A DNA stretch of 64,000 nt from Cricetomys ansorgei (GCA_026225945.1 JAMJFZ010000596.1:1932001-1996000); one strand, 5' to 3'; positions 1-11,549 are shown, counted from the first letter of the stretch. Notes: generated by a model from the letters alone, not told the origin. Translations and numbers: made by a program.

Positions 1-250
1 AATATGAGCTCCTGAGCTCACCCCCAGCACCCACATAAAAAGCCAGGCACGATGTGTACACTCACGATCCCAGTGCTGGGGGGGTGGAGACACGTAGACC
101 CCTGGGATTTGCTGGCCAGACCTTGTCTCAAAAAACAAGGCAGAGAGCGTGGAGGAAGCCATCTGATGTCGGCCTGTGGCCTCCACACGGACAGCCTCAC
201 CGCGTCTTCACAGGAACACACACCCGTGCACGCATACACAGGACAAAAAA
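1..250 (+). repeat. B4-type SINE, 5' truncated by window edge
   Basis: The sequence has the ID-like half (TGAGCTCACCCCCAGCACCC), the B1-like half (GATCCCAGTGCTGGG, then CTTGTCTCAAAAAACAAGG) and the 3' tail with cacacacccgtgcacgcatacaca. This is the tRNA-ID/B1 fusion layout of rodent B4. Confidence 0.7.
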
Positions 251-751
251 TACTTTTTTTTTCTACCAGAGTCAACTTGGGGCAAAGTAAAGTTTGTGGT
301 CGTGTGTTAGAACAGCAACAACAAAAATGTAGCTGTGCATTTGGCATTAAAGATGTCGTCTCGGGTGGTTCTTTGTCTAAATAAGCTACGGAGTCCACAT
401 ACAGCGTGACGCCGCTTGCCTCTGGGGAAACTTGACCTTCGAGGAATGGCCATTCTGAGTGTCGCTGACCAATCACCCTAGTTAGTAATGAAACACGGGT
501 TGTGTCCATGGTGTCCGTGTGGCTTTAATCAAGATGTCTTGATGTTGGGAAATTGTGGTCCAATTCCAGGTCCTTAACAAAGACTGCTCAGTCTGCTGCA
601 AAATATAATTTACCCCAACGAAGGGTTTGCTTTACTGGAAAACAGTGCCAGACAGTCCCTGTCCCCTGCCCTGTCTGGACTTCATTTCAGTCCCTCCTGA
701 GGAGCCGTGTGTCCTACAGACTCTGCAGCCAGAGACGGGTGTGCTATAAGG
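250..751. other. Non-repetitive flank
   Basis: No gene, SINE or regulatory element is recognisable here beyond short homopolymers. Confidence 0.5.
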
Positions 752-1196
752 GGGGTGCAGCTGGAGATGGGGTATCAGCTGGAGATGGGGTGATAGCTGG
801 AGATGGGGGTGCAGGAGGAGATGGGGTGCAGGAGGAGATGGGGTGATAGCTGGAGATGGGGTACAGCTGGAGATGGGGTACAGCAGGAGATGGGGTACAG
901 CTGGAGATGGGGTACAGCTGGAGATGAGGTGCAGCTGGAGATGGGGTGTCAGCTGGAGATGGGGTGCAGCTGGAGATGGGGTGTCGGTTGGAGATGGGGT
1001 ACAGCTGGAGATAGGGGTACAGCAGGAGATGGGGTGCAGCTGGAGATGAGGTGCAGCTGGAGATGGGGTGCAGCTGGAGATGGGGTGTCGGTTGGAGATG
1101 GGGTACAGCTGGAGATAGGGGTACAGCAGGAGATGGGGTGCAGCTGGAGAGGGGGTGTGCTACAAGGGTGTGGGTGGCTGGAGATGGGGTGTGGTG
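752..1196. repeat. 17-bp minisatellite (GGAGATGGGG type)
   Basis: About 25 copies of GGGGTACAGCTGGAGAT stand head to tail, with variants (gtgcag, gtatcag, gtgtcgg; agctgg or agcagg). The + strand is strongly purine/G-rich. The near-stopless frames it creates on both strands are artefacts of the repeat and not genes. Confidence 0.95.
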
Positions 1197-2639
1197 TACT
1201 TTCATCTCTGGACTCTCGGCCATCTTGGGTGGTGGTTGATGCCGTTCCTTGGTAGGCTGACTGAGTGACCGTGGAGGGTCTCACTGTGCTGCTTGGGCCG
1301 GCCTCAAACTCAAGACCCTTCTGCATCAGCCTTCCTGGTGCTAGACTACAGCCGTGCAGCACCATGCCCAAGTCCCCTGGCTTTCAGTCCTGGAAAATAC
1401 GTTTTATGTTGAAGAAACTCATCCAAGGCCACACTGGTCGTGAGTAGTGGAGTCACTGGGGAGGGGTTCCAGTAACCAGGGCTCAGCAAATTTACCCTTG
1501 GGCCAGATTTGTCCCACCCTCTGTTGTACATAAAGCTTATGGGAACACAGAGTACCCATTGCTGTGCTTGTCAGTGGCTAAATAGACGGGCCACCCACCT
1601 TAGTGTCTGACTTCTGGAGAGCTTTGGGGAGAAGGAAACCATTGTTTTTAGCAGCGAGGTTTTGGGGTCCCAGGACCTAAGGAGGGTCCAGCATACCTTC
1701 TGGAAGGGCAGGAAGTGTTAGGTGCCAAAAATGTGGATCCTCTCACAGACAGGCCCATGAAACAGATGTTTGGACTTGCTGGATTGCCCGGATGTAATTC
1801 CTGAATGCTCTAGAATGTTCCCGACTGGAGTCTGAAGAGCTGTGTTGTGACTCCAGACTCATAGGCACAGAGGAATGTTGCCTGATGATGACCCCATCCT
1901 GGGAAACAGGGCCGGCAAAGGCGAGCAACGGGACAGGCAGCTTAGGGAACGCTTCCTAAAATAACGGAGCTGAAGTGTCTGCGCTAGACTTCCTGAAAGG
2001 CTCTTCTGAAACCGCCTACAAATGCGTCAGGTGACACTAAGCGTTTTCAAGGGTTAAGTGGCCATGCATTTCTGTGTTCAGTCCTCACTGGACATGTCTG
2101 AATCGTGGGGGTGACCGCAGATTCTGAAGGCTGTGTCTTCCCACAGCCCTGTTTCTCCAAGCACTCCTGGCCTGGGCCTTCTCACGTCACAGCCGGAGCT
2201 TGACTGTAGCTCCCGAGCATCTCCCAGTGGGCTTTGCCTCAGACGGCATTTCATGGTGGCTTATTTGAGTGCTTGGTAAAGGCCAAGGTCTCTTTAACAG
2301 TGGACGAGAGGTCCAGCTGCCTTGGGGTGGATCACAGTGACCCCCCAGAGCCTGCGGGATCTGCTCTGCCCACCCCTTCCTGGTGTCAGAAACAATCCAC
2401 GTCATCCTTTTATGGATTTGCTTACTCCTGCCCAAAACACATCCCCTGCCCCTCCAACTAATGCCCTGGGGAAAAAAAATAGAAACAAAAGGAAAAAGAA
2501 AAATCTGTTTATAAACAACATAATTACGTTGTATATACACACACGGCTTGTAATGTATGTGTAGTAAATACATTTAGCTAGTGTATGCTATCTGAACAAC
2601 ACAGTCTCAGAGTAGGTCTGAAATTGTTAATTCCACTAC
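1197..2639. other. Non-repetitive flank with a weak SINE remnant
   Basis: About 1255-1370 resembles a decayed B1/B4 minus-strand fragment (GGCCTCAAACTCAAG...GCACCATGCCC). The rest, to the LTR at about 2640, has no identifiable gene. Confidence 0.4.
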
Positions 2640-3060
2640 CACATTTGTGAGCCAATTTGAAGCAAGCTTTATTAAGTACTAGCCAAGATGATGGGCACTG
2701 GCCAGGTCCCTTCCTGGGATTCCCAGAAAATGGCGGAGGGATACATTAGTCAGAGGCTTATAAAGGCAGAACCCAGAGGCTACATACTCCCCACCTTCGT
2801 CCAAGCAGGGGCAAGCATACATCCTGACACACTTCCTGGCTAAGTACCTCCTGCCAATGTGTGATCAAGCACATCCTGTGCAGCTGAGTCAACCAAGCTT
2901 GTTTAGGGAAGTGGAAACACGTGGCTTATTATCGTACATGAACAACAGCCCCCAGAATTCCTGGATGCTGTCTGTCCTTGGGCAAATGGGGCTTACAGGT
3001 TAGAGGCGTTTCTGTTTTAGTTCTCTCTTAAGCACAGTCATTTAAACTTAAAATGCAAAT
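2640..3060 (-). mobile_element. Solo LTR of an endogenous retrovirus, minus strand
   Basis: Read on the minus strand, there is a TATA-like TTTATAAGCC (+ strand 2757-2766) and about 90 bases later a polyadenylation signal AATAAAGCTTGCTT (+ strand 2661-2674). That is the spacing expected of an LTR R region. No gag, pol or env sequence adjoins it. The outer ends are approximate. Confidence 0.5.
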
Positions 3061-3284
3061 TTAGTTCTCACAGCATATGTCTCTACGTTGACAGTGCACT
3101 ATCGACGATCAGGTTGGTCTCCTGCTGTGTTGGCTTCAGGATGACTTACTTTAATTTTGATATTATAGAAAACATTAACGTGGTCCAGAGTTTAGCAGAA
3201 TTCTCAGTTCCTCTTCTCTAACTCTGCCCAGGTGTTAGTTCACTGTTGCTTACGCATTAGAGTTTTGATTTTACTCACACAGAG

Positions 3285-3395
3285 AACAACTGTCTGTCCC
3301 GCCACGAGGCTCCCGGGGATTAAACTCCGGTCCTCCGGCTTGGCAGCGAGCACCTTGACGGCTGAGTCCATAGAGAGGCCAGTGGCCATCTTTCG
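3285..3395 (-). repeat. B3 SINE fragment
   Basis: GGGGATTAAACTCCGGTCCT then GGCTTGGCAGCGAGCACC is the reverse complement of the tRNA-derived head of B3/B2 SINEs. Confidence 0.6.
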
Positions 3396-3499
3396 TCACC
3401 TTCATTACTGCCTTAGCAACAGGTCCCAGGGACCTTTCCGTAACCAGTTGAAAACGGTCGGGGAGAAAAGATGACCAAGTGCCCATTGAGTAATTTTTT

Positions 3500-3708
3500 T
3501 ATTTATTTTTTATGCGTAGGAACGTTTTGGCTGCTATATGTGTGTACCACAGTGTGCAGTACCCACAGAGGCCAGGAGAGAGGGCCTCAGATCTCCTAGA
3601 ACTGGAGCTGTAGATGGATGTGAGTTGCCATGTGGTGCTGGGAATTGATCCTGGGTCTCCTGCCAGAGCTGCAATGCTCTTAACCTCTGAGCCATCTCTC
3701 CAGCCCCT
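3500..3708 (-). repeat. B2 SINE
   Basis: It ends with GAGCCATCTCTCCAGCCCC, the reverse complement of the B2 tRNA-like start. GAACTGGAGCTGTAGATGG and CAGTACCCACAGAGGCCAG lie in the expected positions. Confidence 0.85.
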
Positions 3709-4074
3709 AAACGGGTCCTGTCAGAGGGGTCTTCAGTGGTTGTCGGTACTGTTTATTTAATCCATGGCATAGCAAATTGCGTGGCCCGCGTTTAAGAATG
3801 CTCTCTTTTTAGTTATGACGTTCTGTTTCTGCGTGTCCTAATCTGGCAGCAGCGCGTGGAACTTTATCTTCTCTTCTGTCCTCTCCCTGGTTATTGTGTA
3901 CAGATGTGAGGGTTTTGATTTTGAGTCTTGCAGTAACAAGTTCTTTACGGCGAATCTCGTCTGTGCTGCTGAGTTCATCTCGCCCTGTTTCCAGGCCTGC
4001 GATAGTATCTGCGGATGGTTACTTTTGCTTCTCCTTCTTGGCTTCTTATTTATTTGCTGTTTAGTTTTTCTTTT

Positions 4075-4240
4075 TTGAGTCATGGCCTCATGTAGCTCAG
4101 GCTGTCCCCGGCTCACTCTTTAGCTGAGGATGCCCTTGAACTCCTGATTCTCCGGCCGCACCTTCCGAGTGCTGGGATGACATGTGTGAGCTGTGGGCCT
4201 CATGCTTGGGCGGATAGTGCTCTGCCACATCCCTAGTCAT
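4075..4240 (-). repeat. Diverged B4/B1-type SINE
   Basis: TAGCTCAGGCTGTCC, CCTTGAACTCCTGATTCTCC and CGAGTGCTGGGATGACA follow the reversed B1 order with many changes. Confidence 0.55.
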
Positions 4241-5650
4241 GAGTTTTTCAAAAGTTAGCAACTCATGAAAGAGAGAGAGTAGGGTGCGGCTGTCACCCCC
4301 TGAGCAGGGCCAGAATGGGGCTCCCTGCTGTTGGTGCCTGGGGGTGCTGGTGCCAGGAGCACTCAGTAGCTTGGGGATGACTCAGCCCTCCCTGCTCACC
4401 GTCCCTCTGTTCCGGCCATTGCTTTTGTTTCTCCTTGCTCTTTCCTAGCTCACTGCTTGCTCAGACTGTGCGCCCAAAGGTGATCACGCTGTCCGGGGAG
4501 TGTGACTGAGGCCGGTCACCGTTCACCGTGTGTTCACCGTGTGTTCACCGCGCGGGTCAGGCTGCTTCCCTCTTCCCCAGTAAGCACTGCTCGCTTCAGT
4601 GAGAAAGGCCTGTTGGTACTTCTTCCTGGGGAGTACGGCCGGGCCTGCTGGGATTGCGGTGTGGTGCCTCCTTAGCTCCGGGAGCTCTGGCCGTGGCCTG
4701 TTTCCTGGCTGTTCCGTGCAGAGGCTCTGGGCTCAGTATCCGCTGCTTCTGAGCCCAAGGTCTGCTTTAGATTACTGGCTGAAAGCGGCTGACGACCCTA
4801 AGCTGCCGGTTCCCACCCTTCACAGCCTCTGATGGGAGAGCTCTGGACCGGTCCTCCTTTGTCCTCAGACCGGATGAGTCCGGAATCTGTTCCCCGCAGT
4901 CCACGGGAGGCCCACCGGCTGGCTGCCCCGAGGTTCACTTAGAACCAGTACCTCAGGGACATAGTTTCCCACGTGTGTACCGAAACACGGCTTACTCACC
5001 AGGGATCAGCGAGGGGTCTGTGTGCTGACACCCAGGCGTATTTTATGGAAGTACTCTGTCTGCGGGTGGGGGAGGGTAGCGTGGCCACGCTGTGGGCGCT
5101 CCCCCTCACTGTATCCCTTACTGAAGTCATAGCGGCGGGCAGCTGTTTCCATAGCTGCGGAATCTGTTATGAAAAACAGCAGGCTGGGATCTCACCGTAG
5201 TTCAGACACTGAGGCAAACTCACCGTCCCTTCGGGTACCTGCGTGGGGCCCCCACCCCGCTCCCAAGTTGTGTGGATTTATGCCATGAGTTGACCGTGGA
5301 GGGCTCGCTGGCGTCAGTCAGGCCTGTCATGCAGGAAGCCCCTGGGTTGGCACAGTGATACTGTGTGCCCCGTTGATTGCGGGGCTGCGGTTGACCTGTC
5401 ACGCGTGGCGAGGCGGGAGGGCTGGGGCGGCTTTTCCTCAACAGGGCAGATGATCATCAGGGCGTCACTGGAATTGTTGAGTTTCCCAGCTTTCCAGGCA
5501 CCCAGGGCCCAGCGAAGTGAGTCTTTTTAAACGCTCCCTTGGCGGCCGTTACAGAGCCCTGAAGTCTGTGTGTCCCTGATTGCAGGGACATGCCCTGGAA
5601 TATCTCGATCTGTCCTTCCCGCAGGCTGGCCTCGGTTCGAGGGGTTCTGA
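4240..5650. other. Non-repetitive flank
   Basis: A 12-bp TTCACCGTGTG unit is repeated three times at about 4522-4550. I see no gene or transposon otherwise. Confidence 0.45.
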
Positions 5651-5654
5651 TCGC

Positions 5655-5745
5655 AGAGCTGTCATTTATGGAGCACCTACTGTATACTTACCCCATTCAC
5701 TCCCTGTAGCGCCCCCTGCTGTTTGGTATCATTACTGCTGCTCAC
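5655..5745 (+). repeat. Possible MIR remnant
   Basis: TCATTTATGGAGCACCTACT resembles the core of the mammalian MIR SINE (TTTATTGAGCACCTACTATG). It is followed by GGTATCATTACTGCTGCTC in the right order. The element is very old and diverged. Confidence 0.4.
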
Positions 5746-6930
5746 TGTATTTGAGAGGACCTGGGATTGCGGGGTTCACCCGCCTTCCTGGAGGAAGCAC
5801 CTTCCATGCATGTGCGGTCTGTGCCTGTGGTGAAGGAGCCGCGCTCACTCCAGACTGTTGGGGGGCGGGGAGGCGCGTGAGGTGACTCAGCCAGGAGAGA
5901 GAGGGCAGGCTTGTGTTGGAAGCCGACCAAGGCCCTAATAAGGAGGGTCATGGAGGCCGTGGGGCGCGGAGGCCTCTGGGCGCGGCCCTGTGGGCGGGTT
6001 GGTGGTGATGCAGCCCTGCCCGGCGGACAGCTCTAGGTCTCACTTATTGAAAGTTGGTTCTTTGAGAGTTTCATTAAACTTTTGACACGTCATCCTCCCC
6101 CAGCTCTTCCCGGATCCCTCCGCCTCCCGGCCCCCCAAACCCCGGCAGCTTCCTTCCTCCCACTGGCACATACCCAACTTACCAGGGGCGACAGGCTCAG
6201 AGGAGGCTGTCTCCCTCCTCCCCGAGCTAAGGATTGCCAACAGTGGCTAGGAGTGGGATGGTGTGCCTGTCCCTTCTCCACGCTGGGTGTTGTCTGACTG
6301 TGTGCTGCTCTCCATGCTGGGTGTTCTCTGACTGTGTGCCCATCTCCTCATCACACTGGGATGTTGTCTGACTGTGTGCCCCTCCCTTTGTCACACTGGG
6401 GTGTTGTCTGGCTTGGACTTGCACAGGTTTTGTGCATGCTGTTGCAACTGCTGTAGGTCGTGTGTACATCTGCCTGCTGTACCCAGATACCCACGTGTAG
6501 CCGCCATCCAGCCCCCTCTTCTGAAATGCTCCCTGAGCCTGGGGGGAGGGGTAGGGGAAGGGGTGCAGCACGCGTCCTCTAAGCCTGAGCACCAGGCTAT
6601 CTCTTACTCTCCCGCGCAGTGTTAATCATGGCCTGCTGCTGTAGAAGCCTTTCAGACGAGGGCTGAGCTGCACGGATCTGACTGAGCTCCTCAGAAGCTC
6701 TGCTTCCCCTTCACTAGCTGGACGGAGCTCTGTGCCGGGCCTGAGCTGTGCTCGGCATCTTTTCTTGGAGACCGAGTTTCTCTGTGTTGCCCTGGGAGGG
6801 GCGCATGGATGAGGGGACAGATTTGTGTTGTGTGGACCGACCATGCTTATTTCATGTAAATATTCCTGTCGTAAAATGTGCATACATGCTAAGAGGAAAG
6901 GTAGTCCGTGGTTTTGCTTTTGCTTAGACA
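5746..6930. other. Non-repetitive flank with a short degenerate tandem repeat
   Basis: About 6272-6413 holds four loose copies of a roughly 40-bp unit containing CTGGGTGTTGTCTGACTGTG. The rest contains nothing that I recognise. Confidence 0.45.
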
Positions 6931-6934
6931 AAAT

Positions 6935-7150
6935 TGTGCTATTTGTTTATTTTATGTATATGAGTGTTTTGTTTGCATGTATGTCTGTGCACCCTGTTTG
7001 TGTCTGGTGACCTTGGAGACCAGAAGGGGGTATAAGATCCCCTGGGACTGGAGTTACAGACAGTTGTGGGCCACCATGTGGGTGCTGGGAATTGAACCTG
7101 GGCCCTGGGGAAGAGCAGCCAGTGCTCTTAATCAATGAGCTCTCACTCCC
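6935..7150 (-). repeat. B2 SINE
   Basis: ACTGGAGTTACAGACAGTTG, GGGTGCTGGGAATTGAACCT and AAGAGCAGCCAGTGCTCTTA are standard reversed B2 segments. It abuts the truncated left LTR of the element that follows. Confidence 0.9.
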
Positions 7151-7164
7151 TGTGGGAGTTCCCA

Positions 7165-7335
7165 ATGTCACTCAAGTCCTGTGTGTGAATCACTAAAAAC
7201 ACCTGAGCAGACGCGCTTGGGGTTCCACTGTTGATTGAGTATGGCGGTGGCCAGGACGGTGGTTCCCTCTGCTGAGGTCTGGTAGGGTGTCCACATGTGA
7301 GAACTCCTTGTCTTCCTTCTGAGCCACCCCGTAGG
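7165..7335 (+). mobile_element. Left LTR fragment of a small LTR element
   Basis: This stretch is closely similar to about 8935-9105. Both contain AGACGC(G/T)C followed by GGGTTCCACTGT, then ATGGCG(G/C)TGGCCAGGAC and GGTTCCCTCTGCTGAGGTCT. The 5' part is missing where the B2 ends. Confidence 0.65.
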
Positions 7336-8784
7336 CGCTACTGCAAATGGTGCACCAGTGTGGGGCAGGACATCCCACCAGCTAATCCAGTGTGGAGAGA
7401 GGGAAGAAAAAGAAATTCCAGACCTCACAGAGTGCGGTAAAGTACTCTCAGGGAGGCTACCGGAGGATAGAGGTTAGGGTATTAATTGAAGGCTCCTGAA
7501 GGAAGAGGAGAGAGAGAGAGAAAGGGAAACAAGCCTCTATGAAGAGAAAGTTGTGAAAATTAAGTGAGAAAGAGGGCTCAAAAGTGAGAGCCACAGGACA
7601 GAGGCCTTTAGAGACAGACATTTTCATGGTAAAAACAAAAGATTCAGCTGGGAGCAGGAAGACACAAGATTCACAAGATTCTAACCGCTTTTTCGATCAT
7701 GGAGCAGACTCTCCCTCCTGCCACTGGCGGCAGCCAGGGCACAGGAGACGGAATCCGGAGTACGTTTTGTGTAAACTGAGTTTGTCCATGGCTTTGTGTG
7801 TGTGCAAAGCCCAAGCAGGTCTTGTGTTTGAAGTCTATGAAGAAGGGCATATGATTGCAGTGGTTGAGAAAGAATGCCAAACTGCCAAGACTTTGCCAGA
7901 TACTCTTCCCATCCAGCCCAGGACAACTGTTGTGGAAGCTGTGGCTTGGGCCAGTTTTCTTCTTTTTTTTTTCCCCAGCAAAACCCAACTAAGAGAAAGA
8001 CAAGCAATCCAGGCTCTGGTGATGGTGATGAGAACTCCACCCACGAGGAAACCCTTCCTGCAGACAAGGACCCAGTTGTTTTTCCAGCAAACCAGACTCT
8101 ATCTTAAAATCTGGAAACTGTTTTCTCTCAGGGTCAGCAACACAGAAAGCTGCCTCCTCCAGAACTGGCCAAAGTTGTATCTCAAGCTGAACTTGGTAGT
8201 ATAAGAGTCACCCAGCTGGTGCTGGTTTCGAAGGCATGAAGGGGTCATTAGAGAGCAGCTGAGGCTTGGCACTGTGAGAGGCCAGGAGAGGCCATTAGTG
8301 AGGGTGCAGTAAAGTAGCAGTTGAAGGCCCAGATTGAAGGGGTCATGCAGATAAGTTGAGGCTTGACACCATGAAGAGAACCCAGGAGAGGCTATTGGTG
8401 AAAGTGCAGCCCAGTTACAGCAAAGGACCCCAGAGTTCTGAAGATGCCAGTGCCATGGGACGACCACCAAGAGCAGCAGCAGCAGTCGAGTGGAGCCAGC
8501 TGGAGGACAAGCTGTGTGCTGCAGAGGGTGGAGACAGAGAAGTGACCCGAGCCCTTTGGAGGAGCCCAGAAGATCGTGAGTGAATTCCAGATAATTGGAC
8601 ATTGATAATTTTTTTTGCTGTCTAAAGACATTGAGAAAAGCTTGATAGATGTTTGGAATCATTTGGTCCTGTGCATTAGCAACCTTCATGATTGTTCCTC
8701 TTGTAAATCGTTTTTCTGGTGTAGTGTTTAAATTATGTTATAAAAGGCAAAGCATTTTTTTTTTTATACAGAAAAGGGGAAATA
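7336..8784 (+). mobile_element. Internal region of a non-autonomous LTR element
   Basis: This 1.45 kb stretch lies between two LTR-like direct repeats. Purine-rich AGAAAAGGGGAAA at about 8770-8782, directly before the right LTR, is the polypurine-tract layout of retroelements. The longest open frame (7584-8204, 206 codons) shows no Gag, protease, reverse transcriptase or integrase motif. The element is therefore probably a non-coding derivative mobilised by a relative. No primer-binding site is clear to me. Confidence 0.5.
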
Positions 8785-9108
8785 TTGGGGAAGTTTATTT
8801 TTTAGTTATGTTGGAAATTGTTTTATGTACTGCTGGGTGAGGGGCTATCCTAGGTCTTGGCATTTTGTATTGTCTGCAGGAGCTGCATTTCTGTAGGGGA
8901 TGCTTATATGATCTGCGCGTGGTATCAGTAGAGCACCCAAGGAGTTCTGAATCAATAAAAACACAAGAGCTAAGACGCTCAGGGTTCCACTGTCAATCAA
9001 GCATGGCGCTGGCCAGGACAGGGGTTCCCTCTGCTGAGGTCTGGCAGGGCTTGCACATATGAAAAGCTCCTCCCTGTCTTCCCTGGTGAGCCGCCCCAGC
9101 AGCAGCTA
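8785..9108 (+). mobile_element. Right LTR of the small LTR element
   Basis: It begins TTGGGGAAG after a polypurine tract. It carries GGGTGAGGGGCTATCCTAGG and a polyadenylation signal, AATCAATAAAAAC (8951-8963). It shares its 3' part with 7165-7335, and almost all of itself with the reversed copy at 42840-43100. A B3 SINE interrupts or follows it at about 9110. Confidence 0.65.
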
Positions 9109-9109
9109 A

Positions 9110-9235
9110 CAGCTACAAGAGGACACCTCTTGGGACCTGGTTCTCTCCACCCCACAGTTCCTGGGGATCGGAACCCAGCCTGTCCGGCTCGGTGGCAGGC
9201 ACCTCTGCCAGCCGAGCCATCTTGCCAGCCTGTAT
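9110..9235 (-). repeat. B3 SINE
   Basis: CTGGGGATCGGAACCCAGCC and GGCACCTCTGCCAGCCGAGC form the reversed tRNA-like head of B3. It joins the end of the LTR. Confidence 0.7.
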
Positions 9236-9479
9236 GTTTTCCTGGTAGCTCTGTCACTGCATTGACTCTAACAGAGTTTTTTGATTGTGCCCTGTTAGCT
9301 TGAGATCAGCATCAGCATAGCCACTTGGGAAAGCTGTTTTCCATGTCGGTGTTCTTTCTGTTGTCCCAGCAGGTCATTGGAAACATTCACATCTGTATAC
9401 GTGGTGAGGAGGAATGGCGGACTCTGCCACCGTTTCCTTGATAGGGCACGGCTGTGGTTTTAATAGTGATTTAAAAATT

Positions 9480-9675
9480 ATTCACTATGTGTGCCTGCGT
9501 GTGTGAGTGTGTGTGTGTGCGCACGCACACGTGTGTCTCAGTAGTCATGTGGAACACTCAGGACAACTTGGAAGAATCGGTTCTGTCTTCCCCCATGTGG
9601 GTTCAAGGGATTGAACTTGGGTCTTCGGGCTTGGCAGCAAGTACCTCTACCTGCTGAGCCCTCTTGCCAGCCCTG
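9480..9675 (-). repeat. B3 SINE with TG-rich tail
   Basis: (TG)n at 9500-9535 is the reversed A/CA-rich tail. CATGTGGGTTCAAGGGATTG, then GGCTTGGCAGCAAGTACC and GCCCTCTTGCCAGCCC are the reversed head. Confidence 0.8.
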
Positions 9676-11284
9676 GACTCTAGAACCTCTAATTTCTGAG
9701 GACTGTGGCCAAATGACTTCCAACCTCGGTTTCTCCTGCAGCCAGCCACTGGGAAGAGAATGGGCACACCATCCTCCCTCTGCTGTGAATTTAGGGTTGG
9801 CAGTGCCCCCACCTGGCAGAACCCAGTCATGACAGGATGCATGCAGCCAGTATTGCCCTTTTCGTTGGTGGGGCCCAGTGAGTTTTTTAGAGTTATGAGT
9901 GCATGAAAGGCTGCGTCTGGGCAAAGCTGTTCTGCTCCCCTCCCGACCTCAGCCCTTGCTCCTGGGTGTGCTTCCCCTTGAAGTTCCTGTGCTCCTTTTG
10001 TCCTGGGATCTGAGGCTCAGCAGCCACTGCTTCTGGTTGGCTGAGGCTGGTGACTGACTCAGGCCCACACTGGGGGTGGAGGAGGGGTGGGGGGGGCAGG
10101 AGGGCGGGTGTGACCTCCCACCCAGCCTCTCATAGCTCTTGGGCTGCATTATCCCCGGGGATCTGTGTCCATTCCAAGCAGTGGTACCGACAAGGAGGGT
10201 CGCAGTCCTCTGCAGCTGAGGCACTTGGGGCCTTCTCAGACAAAACTTTTCTTTCCAAGGCAAGAGCGTTCCAGCCTGGAGTCCCAGATGTTCACGGAGC
10301 ACCTTGTAGGGACCTGGGGACGAGGTCATCACTCCTGCCCTCTCCCGCCCAGCTCTGGCGAACCTCCAGGATTCCTCTGATCCTGGGGTGTGAAGGGTTT
10401 AGGTTGTGGCTTTCTGTGCCTGGCTTGCTGTAGGGCCTGACATGTTATCACTGTGCTGGGCCTTTTACAGCCTCCTCCTGCCGCCTGCCAGGCTGGCCTT
10501 GTGCCCCTTGATTGGCAGGATTAAGTGTCCAAGGGCTACTCTTGACCTTGCAGAGCCACGCTGTCGGGCCGGCGTGCAGAAGTCCTTCTGTGGGCCCCTC
10601 AGTGCCGTCCTGCTGCCCGTGCCAGCCTGGGGGTGCTGGCTCTTCTCAGTCTCCTGCCCCGTTGAAAGGGCTCTGTCAGGGACACACGTAAGTTCTGGGC
10701 CAGACGAGCTTGCCTCGTTCAGCTTCTCTGCTGGAAGGCTGGGGAAGATTCCACTGCAGAAGAAAGAGGAGAGGCCAGCCGCCTCAGGCTCGGTGGCCGG
10801 CCGGCAGCCTCCCTGGCCGCCTCCTGCAGGAGGGGGAGCTATTTATGGTGCTTTAGAAATCTGCTGCTGCGGCTAGAAGAGAGCCGGCTGTTACAAGGCT
10901 GTCTTCCCCCCTCCCCATCTGCTCTCACTTTCTCACGTATTCTCGGAGACAGAGTGAGGCTGCGCGTCTCTGGCTTCTGCCGCGCCGCAGCAGAATTATT
11001 TTTGGACATGGGGGTCTGGTCACGTGACAGCACCTCTCATTCATGAAACCTTGGTGGATCAATGGAGCTGTCCTTACTTGCGGGCCTGTCCGGTGTCAAT
11101 GAGCACAGCCCTGAGATTGCTTCTGTGCTGCGGGAGCTGAGAAAGGAGAGCTGGGGCTGGGTTACATTAGGCCACGGCCCTTTCCTTCGCTGTCCTTGCG
11201 TTCTGGGAACTTTCTTTAAATGCTGTAGGTTGCTTTGTTATTAGAGCGCTAGACTTTCCAGAGCTGGAGAAAGGCTTTAAAATG
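9676..11284. other. Largely non-repetitive block with possible regulatory sequence
   Basis: No SINE is recognisable here. At 10837-11060 lie an A/T-rich CTATTTATGG (MEF2-like), AATTATTTTTGG and a perfect GTCACGTGAC palindrome. The lack of transposons over 1.6 kb in a SINE-rich region fits conserved regulatory DNA, but that is inference. Confidence 0.35.
11019..11028. promoter_or_regulatory. GTCACGTGAC palindrome (CLEAR/E-box type)
   Basis: This perfect 10-base palindrome equals the consensus bound by the MiT/TFE factors (TFEB, TFE3, MITF) and also serves USF and other E-box binders. It lies in flank or upstream intron about 11.5 kb before exon A. Confidence 0.35.
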
Positions 11285-11549
11285 GCCCGAAGACAGGGAG
11301 ATGACTCAGCCCGCAAAGCGCAGGCCGTGCAAACATGGGTACCGAGTCTGATCACCAGAAACCTCTTAGAAATGCTGACTACAGAGGCGTGGAATTCCAG
11401 TCCCAACCCAGGGAGGCGAAGCGGGGAGATCCCTGGGGCTGGCTGGCTGGCAGAGGAGCCTAATAAGCTCCAGGGCAGTGAGAGAGATGCATGCCAAAGA
11501 GGTGGGTGGTTTTTCAGGATGATACCCAAAACTGATCCCTAACCTCCAC
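11285..11549 (+). repeat. B4 SINE
   Basis: AGGGAGATGACTCAGCCCGC, CCGAGTCTGATCACCAGAAA and the tail CCTAACCTCCACATGTATGC fit a plus-strand B4. Its CA/TA-rich tail runs directly into the 45-bp minisatellite. Confidence 0.65.

Noticed and set aside
744..1371. Ser/Pro-rich frames of 140-159 codons
   Set aside because: They arise from the 17-base minisatellite read on the minus strand.
7584..8204. 206-codon frame inside the small LTR element, possible gag
   Set aside because: No major-homology, zinc-knuckle, protease or polymerase motif is visible. It is more likely a chance frame in a non-coding element.
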